Below are positions 19,917 to 27,330 of a DNA stretch of 64,000 nucleotides, piece by piece. Position numbers and translations under genes: made by a program. Source of the stretch: Enhydrobacter sp. Lineage in GTDB: Bacteria > Pseudomonadota > Alphaproteobacteria > Reyranellales > Reyranellaceae. Position 1 is the first letter of the stretch; each line of letters begins with the position of its first letter. The notes under the pieces are model-generated. The model ran no database searches and had not been told where the DNA came from. It worked only from the letters and a program-made list of their open reading frames with translations. The DNA is taken from positions 2,912,473 to 2,976,472 of the forward strand of contig CP075528.1 in assembly GCA_025808875.1 (NCBI GenBank), read 5' to 3'.

Positions 19917-21163
19917 CGCAGATCCTCGGCCAATCGGATGCCGGCCTGCACCCAGCGGGCATCGGCCGGAAAGAAGTTGCGGTAGGTCGCGCGGATGTGA
20001 TCGGCGGGCGTCAGGGCGCAGCCGCCGCGCAACACGAACTGGTTGGCCATGAACTTGCCATTGTACTCACCGATCGCGCCGTCGGGCTCGCGATAGCCGG
20101 GATAGGCGCTGTAGGAGCTCGACGTCCACTCCCAGACATCGCCGAACATCTGCACAAGCCCGTCGCCCCGTGCCGGCACAGGATGCAGCGTCCCATCGTC
20201 CAGCATCGCACCGGGCGCGCCCGCCCCGCCCGCCGCGACTTCCCACTCGCCCTCGCGCGGCAGCCGCTTGCCGGCCCACTTGGCGTAGGCCACCGCCTCG
20301 AACAGGCTGACATGGCTCACCGGCTCATCCGGGTTCATCGCGCGCATCCCCGACAGGGCGAAGACGCGCCAGCCGTCGTCGCCGCGCTCCCAGTAGAGAG
20401 GTGCCTGCCAGCCGCGTTGGTTGACGCACTCCCAGCCCGCCGACAGCCACAGCTCGGGGCGGCGATAGCCGCCATCCGCGATGAAGGCGGCATACTCGCC
20501 GCAGGTGACGAGGCGGGTCGCGAGCGCGAACGGCTCCAGCCAGACGCGATGGCGCGGTCCCTCGTTGTCGAAGGCAAAGCCGTTGCCGGCATGGCCGATC
20601 TCCGCCAGCCCGCCGGCGAACTCGACGCGCGCGAGCGCGGATGCTCGCCCGATCGCGCGCTCCGCCGCCGGCGCATAGGCCGGCCGCAGCGGATTGAGGG
20701 ACAGCATGTGCTTGGCATCCATCAGCAGCAGCTCCTGATGCTGCTGTTCGTGATGCAGTCCCAATTCGACGAGGTCGCGCGCCGCAGCGAGACGTCCGCC
20801 CGCGACCGCCGCCGCCATCGCCTCCGTCACATGTCGCCGGTAGGCGAGGATCTCGCCGACGCCGGGGCGGGAGATCAGACCGCGCTGCGGGCGCGGATGG
20901 CGGGGCCCGACGGCCTCGTAGTACGAATTGAAAAGATAATCGTAGGCCGGGTCGAACGCGCGATAGTTCGGCACCGACGGGCGGAGCAGGAAGGTCTCGA
21001 AGAACCAGGTGGTGTGCGCAAGGTGCCATTTCGTGGGGCTGGCCTCGGGCATCGACTGCACGGTCTGGTCCTCGGGCGACAGCGGCGACGCGAGGCGCTC
21101 GGTCATCGACCTGACGGAAACGACGCGATCGACGAGCGAGGCGCCATGCTCCGCTGTACGCAT
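19913..21163 (-). CDS. egtB: Ergothioneine biosynthesis sulfoxide synthase EgtB
   Basis: 416 residues. Non-heme iron enzyme joining hercynine to cysteine or gamma-glutamylcysteine by oxidative C-S bond formation. The N-terminal DinB-like domain carries the iron-binding histidines in 'SPTKWHLAHTTWFFETF' and 'LGLHHEQQHQELLLMDAKH'. The C-terminal FGE-sulfatase-like domain ends in 'FVLRGGCALTPADHIRATYR'. ATG 21163 is preferred because the family begins shortly before 'PLSPEDQTVQSM'; the in-frame GTG further upstream adds a tail without homology. The egtA, egtC and egtE genes are not nearby, as in many proteobacteria. Confidence 0.95.
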   Translation of the reverse strand: MRTAEHGASLVDRVVSVRSMTERLASPLSPEDQTVQSMPEASPTKWHLAHTTWFFETFLLRPSVPNYRAFDPAYDYLFNSYYEAVGPRHPRPQRGLISRPGVGEILAYRRHVTEAMAAAVAGGRLAAARDLVELGLHHEQQHQELLLMDAKHMLSLNPLRPAYAPAAERAIGRASALARVEFAGGLAEIGHAGNGFAFDNEGPRHRVWLEPFALATRLVTCGEYAAFIADGGYRRPELWLSAGWECVNQRGWQAPLYWERGDDGWRVFALSGMRAMNPDEPVSHVSLFEAVAYAKWAGKRLPREGEWEVAAGGAGAPGAMLDDGTLHPVPARGDGLVQMFGDVWEWTSSSYSAYPGYREPDGAIGEYNGKFMANQFVLRGGCALTPADHIRATYRNFFPADARWVQAGIRLAEDLR

Positions 21164-21282
21164 AGTCAAATTCGACACGACACCTCCGCCGTGCGCCAAC
21201 GCCTCCGGACGATACACGGTTGCCACGGCTCCGTCGCGCACGCCGTTGTGTTAGCCTTCGTGCCTACACCGAAGAGACGCAA

Positions 21283-22194
21283 GTGCCGATTTGCGAGATC
21301 GACCCGTGGCGCACTCAATATTTCGAGAGTGTTCCCTGCCCTGCCGACGTCTTCATTCCGACCGAAGACAGCGACGCCTGGACCTGGAACCCGCGACATC
21401 GCTGGGTCTACGACAAATTGGCTGTCGCCCTCAGTCAGGATTTGAAGGCGGCCCCGCACGGCGTGCCGCCGGATTCATACCCTGTGTTCTCCAAGCCGAT
21501 CTACAATCTCAAGGGCATGGGGGTGGGCTCACGCATTCTGAACTCCCCGACCGACTATGAGGCGGCCTACCGGCCGGGCCATTTCTGGTCGACCTTGCTG
21601 GCGGGCGACCACGTGAGCAGCGACGTCGCCCTTGTCGACGGCGTGCCGCGCTGGTGGCGGCACGCCAGAGGCGCGACTGGCATCGCCGGAACTTTCGATC
21701 ACTGGACGATCGACGACATCGGCAACGACCAGGTCGAGCATGGGTGTGGTGCCTGGTGCCGCCGGCATCTCGCCGGCTACACCGGGATGGTCAACCTGGA
21801 AACGATCGGCGGGCGGATCATCGAAGTCCATTTGCGCTTCGCCGACCAGTGGCCGGATCTCTACGGACAGGGATGGGTCGAAGCCGTCGTGCGCCTCTAT
21901 GCCGAAAAGAGGTGGAGCTTCGACGACTCGCGCCGCCGGACCGGCTACAGCGTCGTGCTGTTCATGCCGCACGGCGCCCGCTATCGACCGCCGCCGGACG
22001 ATTTGCGACGGACGGTCCTGGCGATTCCCGATGTGTCGAGCCTGCAGATCACCTTCCACGAAGCGCTGGCGCCGGAGCGGCACGCCATGCCTCCGGGGGG
22101 ATTCAGGGTGGCGATCGTCAATTGCTGGAAGCGCGCCGCCGGCGAACGGGCCCGCGACGCGCTTCGCAAGTACTTCGAGGCGAACGGCGAGTAA
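21283..22194 (+). CDS. Unknown protein with ATP-grasp-like C-terminal motif
   Basis: 303 residues from a GTG with GAAGAGA just upstream; no named family comes to mind with certainty. Visible features: 'VYDKLAVALSQDL' near the N-terminus, 'FSKPIYNLKGMGVGSRIL', 'PGHFWSTLLAGDHVSSDV' and 'GMVNLETIGGRIIEVHLRF'. The last resembles the Asp/Glu...Glu-x-Asn/His metal-binding end of ATP-grasp ligases, and 'PIYNLKGMG' could be a substrate or nucleotide loop. No signal peptide. It is divergent from egtB with a 119-bp gap, so co-regulation is possible but unproven. Ligase assignment is tentative. Confidence 0.6.
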   Translation: MPICEIDPWRTQYFESVPCPADVFIPTEDSDAWTWNPRHRWVYDKLAVALSQDLKAAPHGVPPDSYPVFSKPIYNLKGMGVGSRILNSPTDYEAAYRPGHFWSTLLAGDHVSSDVALVDGVPRWWRHARGATGIAGTFDHWTIDDIGNDQVEHGCGAWCRRHLAGYTGMVNLETIGGRIIEVHLRFADQWPDLYGQGWVEAVVRLYAEKRWSFDDSRRRTGYSVVLFMPHGARYRPPPDDLRRTVLAIPDVSSLQITFHEALAPERHAMPPGGFRVAIVNCWKRAAGERARDALRKYFEANGE

Positions 22195-22199
22195 GCGAC

Positions 22200-22517
22200 C
22201 TACACCGCTCGGCGCGCCGCCACCTCGCGCTGCACGCAGCGATCGTAGCCGACGGATCCGCGGATCAGGCCGTACGACACGCAGGCGTCCTGCGCGTCGG
22301 CCACGATGCGCGCCTCGGCGTAGTCCGCCGCCATGCGGCCGCGGGCCCGCGCCGCCGCCTCGCGTTCGGCGCAGATGCGATAGGCCTCGGTGCCCGGCGT
22401 GTAGCCGTAGTAGCTGCAGGAATCGCTGGTCGGCACCACCACGGTGCGGGTCTCGGTGTGCGAGCACGCGGCAGCCAACAAGCCCGCCGCCATCAGGGCG
22501 CAGATCGTCTTGAACAT
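22200..22517 (-). CDS. Putative lipoprotein with internal duplication
   Basis: 105 residues. The signal peptide ends in a lipobox 'GLLAAACSH', so the protein is probably lipidated and sits in the outer or inner membrane. The mature part has two related halves, 'CSYYGYTPGTEAYRICAERE' and 'CVSYGLIRGSVGYDRCVQRE', each with a Cys pair 15 residues apart that could form a disulfide. No family recognised. It is convergent with the unknown gene ending at 22194 and lies in a cluster of small envelope genes. Confidence 0.65.
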   Translation of the reverse strand: MFKTICALMAAGLLAAACSHTETRTVVVPTSDSCSYYGYTPGTEAYRICAEREAAARARGRMAADYAEARIVADAQDACVSYGLIRGSVGYDRCVQREVAARRAV

Positions 22518-22536
22518 CGCAGCCTCCTTGTAGCGC

Positions 22537-22704
22537 CTACTGGTTCCGGCGGACGTAACCTGCGAGCAGGCTCACCACGAACAGCACCAGGGCGATGATG
22601 AAAAGCACCTGAGCGATACCGGTCGCCGTCGAGGCGAGGCCTCCGAAGCCGAACAGCGCGGCGACCAACGCGACCATCAAAAACATCAATGCCCAGTAAA
22701 GCAT
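22537..22704 (-). CDS. DUF1328 (UPF0391) small membrane protein
   Basis: 55 residues starting [20 protein letters not shown], the standard opening of DUF1328 proteins, with two hydrophobic segments and a 'GYVRRNQ' tail. These short inner-membrane proteins are common in proteobacteria and often stress-induced. The ATG at 22704 is chosen because everything upstream in frame lacks family similarity. It lies 19 bp upstream of the lipoprotein gene in the same direction. Confidence 0.85.
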   Translation of the reverse strand: MLYWALMFLMVALVAALFGFGGLASTATGIAQVLFIIALVLFVVSLLAGYVRRNQ

Positions 22705-22880
22705 GATCTTCTCCACCGGCTGCAGCTCCGCCCCCATTGCGCCTCCATAACGCGAACTCTCGCAGCGGGTTCCTGTCGGCGCGCAACGCGCGACACCGTC
22801 CGGTCGCAGCCGGGCAACCGCAGACGCGACCCTGGCGTTCACTCCGCCAAGTCCCTCTCGCCGGCATTAGTGGAGGTTCC

Positions 22881-23018
22881 ATGGAACGTGAGCGCACGCC
22901 GATCGAGGCGCGCAGCGGCGCGATCAGCGGCCGCGTCGTCTTCGTGCTCGTCGTGTCATTCGTGGGCGCAGTCACCGCCCTCGGCTTGGTCTGGTTCTAT
23001 TTCCTCGGCCCGGGTTGA
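22881..23018 (+). CDS. Very small single-pass membrane protein
   Basis: 45 residues (MERERTPIEARSG...) with one hydrophobic segment 'VVFVLVVSFVGAVTALGLVW' near the C-terminus. A very good ribosome binding site, TGGAGG, lies 4 bases before the ATG, which is the main support for a real gene. The family is not recognised. It is followed after 21 bp by the next small gene on the same strand. Confidence 0.55.
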   Translation: MERERTPIEARSGAISGRVVFVLVVSFVGAVTALGLVWFYFLGPG

Positions 23019-23039
23019 GCCGAACGGGAGTGACGCCGG

Positions 23040-23288
23040 ATGTCTCCGCCTCCCCACAAGTTGACCGACGCGGAAGGCGCTCTGCTCGACGAGCTGGCGA
23101 TGCTGGTGCGCGTCGACGGACCGGACGTCCCGATCAAGGACTTGGAATTGCGCCTCGAGGACCGGGGCTTTACCGACACTCAGACCCGGCGCGCCTTGAT
23201 GTCGCTGCTGCGCCGCGGCCGCGTCTCCCTGTCGGGCGCCAAGCGCATCTCTTCCAAGTCCGCCGCGGACCCGCCATCCGGGCGATAG
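23040..23288 (+). CDS. Small winged-helix-like protein of unknown function
   Basis: 82 residues with GGGAGTG upstream of the ATG. 'DAEGALLDELAMLVRVDG' and 'DTQTRRALMSLLRRGRVSL' read like a small helix-turn-helix followed by a beta wing, so it may bind DNA or a partner protein. This is a fold guess only. It is convergent with the acetyltransferase gene. Confidence 0.5.
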   Translation: MSPPPHKLTDAEGALLDELAMLVRVDGPDVPIKDLELRLEDRGFTDTQTRRALMSLLRRGRVSLSGAKRISSKSAADPPSGR

Positions 23289-23294
23289 GCAGCA

Positions 23295-23561
23295 CTAAGC
23301 CGGATCGGCGAATTCGGGATGCCGCTTGACGAACGCGGCGACAAAGCTGCAGGCGGGCACGATGCCCAGGCCTGCACGGCGGGTGTCTTCCAGCGCCTCC
23401 CGTACGAGGCGTGACCCGACGCCCCGGCCCTCGCTGGCCGGCGGTACCTCGGTGTGGGTGAAGATGCGCCGATCGGCCTGCTGGCGGTAGACGGCAACAG
23501 CGAGCCCGTTTTCGGTGTCGAGCTCGTACTGGCTGAGGGCGCGGTTGTGTCGGACGGCCAT
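23295..23561 (-). CDS. GNAT-family N-acetyltransferase (YjdJ-like, short)
   Basis: 88 residues from ATG 23561. The acetyl-CoA pyrophosphate-binding loop is seen in 'EGRGVGSRLVREALEDTRR', followed by 'GIVPACSFVAAFVKRHPEF', the typical end of the short YidJ/YjdJ-type acetyltransferases. Targets of this subfamily are mostly unknown. In-frame sequence upstream of 23561 is intergenic and is left out. Confidence 0.85.
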   Translation of the reverse strand: MAVRHNRALSQYELDTENGLAVAVYRQQADRRIFTHTEVPPASEGRGVGSRLVREALEDTRRAGLGIVPACSFVAAFVKRHPEFADPA

Positions 23562-23628
23562 TCGTTTCCTTCGAGGATCGGCAGAACCATGGCACCGGCG
23601 GCGCCCGCCTGCCACTTTCCCGGATGAC

Positions 23629-24174
23629 CTATAGAACCTGGCAGCCGACCCGGTCGACGAAGAGGTCGGTGCGCGGTCCGCGAACCGGAACGCCGAGGCG
23701 TTCGCCAGGACCTGCCGGAGGCACGATGATGCGGACATCCTCTACTTTCCGGCCCTGATTCGTGAACTGGCAACCGACCACGGTGTTGACGGTCTGGCCG
23801 CTGTTGTTGGTGACGTAAAGCACCGCCAGCCAATGGCTGCCCGGAATGGCCTGCAACGAGGGCGTGTCGATGGTAACGATCGGCACCGTCGGCCCGGCGG
23901 TGATGGGAACCGTTCCCATCAGATTGGCCCGCGGCCGCTGTACCACCTCGCCCGGCACGGAAGCCGTCTGGCTGGCCGGATCGAAGGCGCGGTCTGCCCA
24001 CGACTTCTGGGTGCCGTCGGGATTGGTATCGACGAGTTCCGGTGTCCAGATCTTGCCAGTACGCGAATCGGTGATCTGGGGCGACTGCGCCCAAGCCGAC
24101 GCCGCGGCGACTGTTGCCGCCACGGCGAGCACGGCGGCGGGAAACCGTTCAACCATGCGCATGCGCGCCCTCAC
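23629..24174 (-). CDS. Secreted protein of unknown function
   Basis: 181 residues. The signal peptide ends at 'AAASAWAQS'. The mature part starts 'PQITDSRTGKIWTPELV' and has a beta-rich core ('HWLAVLYVTNNSGQTVNTVV') with two cysteines ('VVGCQFTNQGRK' and 'RVGCQVL' at the end). The exported beta-sandwich look suggests a periplasmic or surface protein. Its ATG overlaps the stop of the secreted CsbD-like gene (ATGA), so the two are co-translated. Confidence 0.7.
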   Translation of the reverse strand: MRARMRMVERFPAAVLAVAATVAAASAWAQSPQITDSRTGKIWTPELVDTNPDGTQKSWADRAFDPASQTASVPGEVVQRPRANLMGTVPITAGPTVPIVTIDTPSLQAIPGSHWLAVLYVTNNSGQTVNTVVGCQFTNQGRKVEDVRIIVPPAGPGERLGVPVRGPRTDLFVDRVGCQVL

Positions 24175-24494
24175 ATGCTTCGATAGTTTCGTTCCCAGCC
24201 GCTCACCTGCGCCTCCGCCTCCTCACGCGGGATGCCGTAGCGCGCCTGGATCTTGCCGACGAGCTGCTCGCGGCGACCCTCGATCTCCATCAGGTCGTCG
24301 TCGGTCAGCTTGCCCCATTGCTCCTTCACGGCCCCCTTGGTGGTCGTCCAGCTGCCCTTGATCTTTTCCCAGATTGTCTTGGCCTCGGCCTCTGTGGTGG
24401 TCGTCGTGGTCGTCGATTGCGCAAACGCGGTCGTTGGCGCCATCGCGAGTGTCAACGCAATCGCACCGGCGGCGATGATTGCAGTGCTACGCAT
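24171..24494 (-). CDS. Exported CsbD-like stress protein
   Basis: 107 residues from ATG 24494. A signal peptide ('SMRSTAIIAAGAIALTL' to 'AFAQS') is followed by a Thr-rich linker and a CsbD-like domain: 'GAVKEQWGKLTDDDLMEIEG' and 'QLVGKIQARYGIPREEAEAQ'. Classical CsbD proteins are cytosolic and induced by the general stress response; export is the notable feature here. It forms an overlapping pair with the secreted gene downstream and is a relative of the cytosolic CsbD at 30371-30568. Confidence 0.85.
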   Translation of the reverse strand: MRSTAIIAAGAIALTLAMAPTTAFAQSTTTTTTTEAEAKTIWEKIKGSWTTTKGAVKEQWGKLTDDDLMEIEGRREQLVGKIQARYGIPREEAEAQVSGWERNYRSM

Positions 24495-24508
24495 CGAATC
24501 CTCCAAGG

Positions 24509-24676
24509 TCAGGGCCAGAGCCACCTGAGCAAGAGCACCAACGGCACGACCACGAGAATCGCCGCATAAAGGTCGGCGAGTTCGCCGGCAGGACTGCCGG
24601 CTGCGGATGGACGATCACCGTCCCAAGCGGTCTCCCGGGGCAACTCCGTTCGGGCGGGCACGCGCACAGTGAGCAT
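24509..24676 (-). CDS. Small single-pass membrane protein (55 residues)
   Basis: ATG 24676 to TGA 24509 gives a 55-residue protein. A polar Pro/Arg-rich N-terminus is followed by 'ADLYAAILVVVPLVLLLRW' and a short 'LWP' end, i.e. one C-terminal membrane anchor. It sits in the gap between the hybrid kinase and the exported CsbD gene, on the same strand as both, ending 14 bp before the CsbD start. There is no clear ribosome binding site, so it is a candidate rather than a certain gene. Confidence 0.45.
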   Translation of the reverse strand: MLTVRVPARTELPRETAWDGDRPSAAGSPAGELADLYAAILVVVPLVLLLRWLWP

Positions 24677-24744
24677 GTTGCACCACTCCGGCTTGCGTTT
24701 GGTCTCGTCCAGTTAACGCCGCCGGGGGCGGCGGGTTGCGGCTT

Positions 24745-27330
24745 TCAGCGCGCGGCGCTTCGGGCCGCTTGGTCGAGCGCCTGCTGCAGGTCTGCCGAAG
24801 AGTACGGCTTGCTGATGAACTGGATGCCCTGGATGCGGGTGCCCGACGGGCCATAGCCGCTGGCGATCACCACCGGAAGTCGCGGCCAGCGCCTTTGAAT
24901 CTCGACGGCGAGTTGTTCGCCATTGATCCCCGGCAGGCCGAGATCGGTGACCAGCATGTCGAACTCCGTTCCCTTGGCGAGGATCTCGAGGGCCTGTTCG
25001 CCACTGCCGACGGCGGTCACCAGGCAATCGAGCCGCTCGAGCATATCGGTCGTCGACATTCGGAGCACGACCTCGTCCTCCACCAGAAGCACTCGCCGCG
25101 GCCTGCCCGGGTCGGCGACGGCGGTGCGGGCAGGTGGCGACGGGGCGGCGTCGGCCGGGAGCGCGCCGCCGCCGCCCCGTTCCGCGAGCAGGGACCGTAT
25201 GCGCAGCACGAGTTCGTCTCCGTGATAAGGCTTGGGGATCAGTGGATAGCTGGCTCGGCTGGTCTCCGGGATCAGATCGCGCGCATAGCCCGACGTGAGC
25301 AGTACGGCAATTTGCGGATTGCGACGCTTCGCGAGCCCGGCCAGTTCGATGGCCGACAGGTTTCCCGGCATCACGACGTCGGAGAACAGCAGATCGAAAT
25401 CCGCATCCCGCTCCAGGATGCTCGCTGCGATATCCGGGTTTTCGGCAGCCACGATGCGGTAGCCGCGCCCCAAGAGCATCTCCACGACGACACTACGAAC
25501 GTCGTCGTTGTCCTCGACGACCAAGATACGCTCGCTTCCCGCAGCAACCTCGACGACCGGTGCTTCGGCATGCTCGACCGGCTCCAGCGTCCGAGGCAGA
25601 TAGAGCTTTACGCTGGTGCCCTGCCCGATCGCGCTATCGATCCTGATATGCCCGTTCGATTGACGAACGAAGCCGTAAACCATGCTCAGTCCAAGCCCGG
25701 TGCCCTTGCCATCGCGCTTGGTGGTGAAGAACGGATCGAAGGCTCGGCCAACCACGTCGGCCGGCATGCCGGGGCCGTCGTCGCTGACGTCGACCAGCAC
25801 GAACTGTCCCGGGACGACGTCGCCATGGAGCGCCGCATACCGACGGTCCAGCGTGGCGTTGGACACGGCGATCCGGACATGCCCGCCCTCGGGCATCGCA
25901 TCCCGTGAATTGATGGCCAGGTTGAGGATTGCGTTCTCGAGTTGTCCCGGATCGATCTTGGCGTTCCAGGCATCGGCGGCGACTGTGAAGTCGAGCGCGA
26001 TAGGCTCGCCGAGTGCGTGCCGCAGGAGTTCGGCAAGATCCGACACCAGGCGGCCGACATCGGTCGCCTGTGCCGCCAGGGGTTGCCGGCGTGCGAAGGC
26101 GAGCAGCTGCTGGGTGAGCCGCGCGCCGCGCTCGGCGGCTGCCGAGGCGCTTTGCAGGCGCGCGATCGCCGTCGGACTCTCCGCGACGTCGCCGCGCACG
26201 AGGTCGAGATTGGCCTGTATCACCTGCAGGATGTTGTTGAAGTCATGCGCCATGCCTCCGGTGAGTTGGCCGACGGCCTCCATCTTCTGGCCCTGCCGCA
26301 ATGCGGTCTCGTTCCGCACCCTGTCGGTGACGTCGAGGCAGCGCACCACCGCACCGCCGTCCGACATCTCCCCGCGCGAGATTTCGTATTCCCGCCCATC
26401 GTGGGCAACACGCACCGTCAGCACGGGCTCCTTCGAGGACGCCCCCAAGCCCAGTGGTTCAAGCAGGACGCGAACTGTCGAGCCTGGCTCCGACATCAGC
26501 GCCTCGAGCGTCGGCGGTGATTGTTTGCGTGGATCCCAGCCTGCGAGACGCGCAAACGCCTCGTTCCAGGCGACTACCCTTCCCGTCGCATCGAGCACGA
26601 CGATGGGTTCAAATAGAGTCTCGAGAGTGGTCTGCAGCAGCCGCGATCGCGCCGCCAGCTGGCGCTGGGTGTCCTCCAATCTGCCGGCACCGCGGATGAC
26701 GATGTACATGCCCGCGATCAGGCACAGCAACGCGCCGCCGAGCACGAGCATTCCAGCCAAGTCTGCCTGCTCCTGCTCGGACCTCAGATTGGCGAGTCGG
26801 CCGGCCAACAGCAGGCGTTGACCTTCGACGAACGAATCCGCGATGCGGCGAATATGGTCCATCGTTTGCCGCCCCAACCCGACTTGCGCCGACGAAAGCG
26901 CGGCGTCACGGCCATAGGTCTGATAGGCCGAGATCGCGGCTCCCAGTTCACGCACCCGATCCATCGCGGAGACGCGGAACTCCGCGATCTGCCGCTGCGC
27001 GTCGATATCGCGGCCTGCCGCCGCCTCAAGCTGCTTCAAGGTGGAGTTGAGGCGCAGTCGGGCATCCTCGTAGGCCTGGAGGCTGGCGGCACTGCCGGTA
27101 AGAAGGAATCCCCGCTGCCCCAGTTCGACGTCCTGCATGGCGATCAGAGCTTGCGCCATCAGTCCGATCGACTCGTAGTTGGTCACGACCAATTTGTGCT
27201 GTCTGGATGACGACGTCGAATGCGTTACCATCAACAACGTTCCGGCCACGACCAGCACGGCTATGGTGAGACCGAGCACCAAACCGGTCAGTCTCGCCGT
27301 GCGGCCGGCGCTAGACATGGGGCTGTTCAT
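24745..27330 (-). CDS. Hybrid sensor histidine kinase with two receiver domains
   Basis: 861 residues. Two membrane helices (about 15-35 and 190-212) enclose a periplasmic CHASE3-type domain ('DVELGQRGFLLTGSAASLQ'). Then come a PAS domain (about 235-340) and a HisKA domain with the phospho-His in 'GGMAHDFNNILQVIQANL'. An HATPase domain has its N box in 'ENAILNLAINSRDAMPEGG' and the glycine box 'GTGLGLSMVYG'. Two receiver domains follow, with Asp in 'LLFSDVVMPG' and 'MLVTDLGLPG'. The start overlaps the upstream kinase gene by 20 bp. It belongs to the phyR operon and probably feeds phosphate into or out of the stress circuit; the stimulus is unknown. Confidence 0.92.
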   Translation of the reverse strand: MNSPMSSAGRTARLTGLVLGLTIAVLVVAGTLLMVTHSTSSSRQHKLVVTNYESIGLMAQALIAMQDVELGQRGFLLTGSAASLQAYEDARLRLNSTLKQLEAAAGRDIDAQRQIAEFRVSAMDRVRELGAAISAYQTYGRDAALSSAQVGLGRQTMDHIRRIADSFVEGQRLLLAGRLANLRSEQEQADLAGMLVLGGALLCLIAGMYIVIRGAGRLEDTQRQLAARSRLLQTTLETLFEPIVVLDATGRVVAWNEAFARLAGWDPRKQSPPTLEALMSEPGSTVRVLLEPLGLGASSKEPVLTVRVAHDGREYEISRGEMSDGGAVVRCLDVTDRVRNETALRQGQKMEAVGQLTGGMAHDFNNILQVIQANLDLVRGDVAESPTAIARLQSASAAAERGARLTQQLLAFARRQPLAAQATDVGRLVSDLAELLRHALGEPIALDFTVAADAWNAKIDPGQLENAILNLAINSRDAMPEGGHVRIAVSNATLDRRYAALHGDVVPGQFVLVDVSDDGPGMPADVVGRAFDPFFTTKRDGKGTGLGLSMVYGFVRQSNGHIRIDSAIGQGTSVKLYLPRTLEPVEHAEAPVVEVAAGSERILVVEDNDDVRSVVVEMLLGRGYRIVAAENPDIAASILERDADFDLLFSDVVMPGNLSAIELAGLAKRRNPQIAVLLTSGYARDLIPETSRASYPLIPKPYHGDELVLRIRSLLAERGGGGALPADAAPSPPARTAVADPGRPRRVLLVEDEVVLRMSTTDMLERLDCLVTAVGSGEQALEILAKGTEFDMLVTDLGLPGINGEQLAVEIQRRWPRLPVVIASGYGPSGTRIQGIQFISKPYSSADLQQALDQAARSAAR

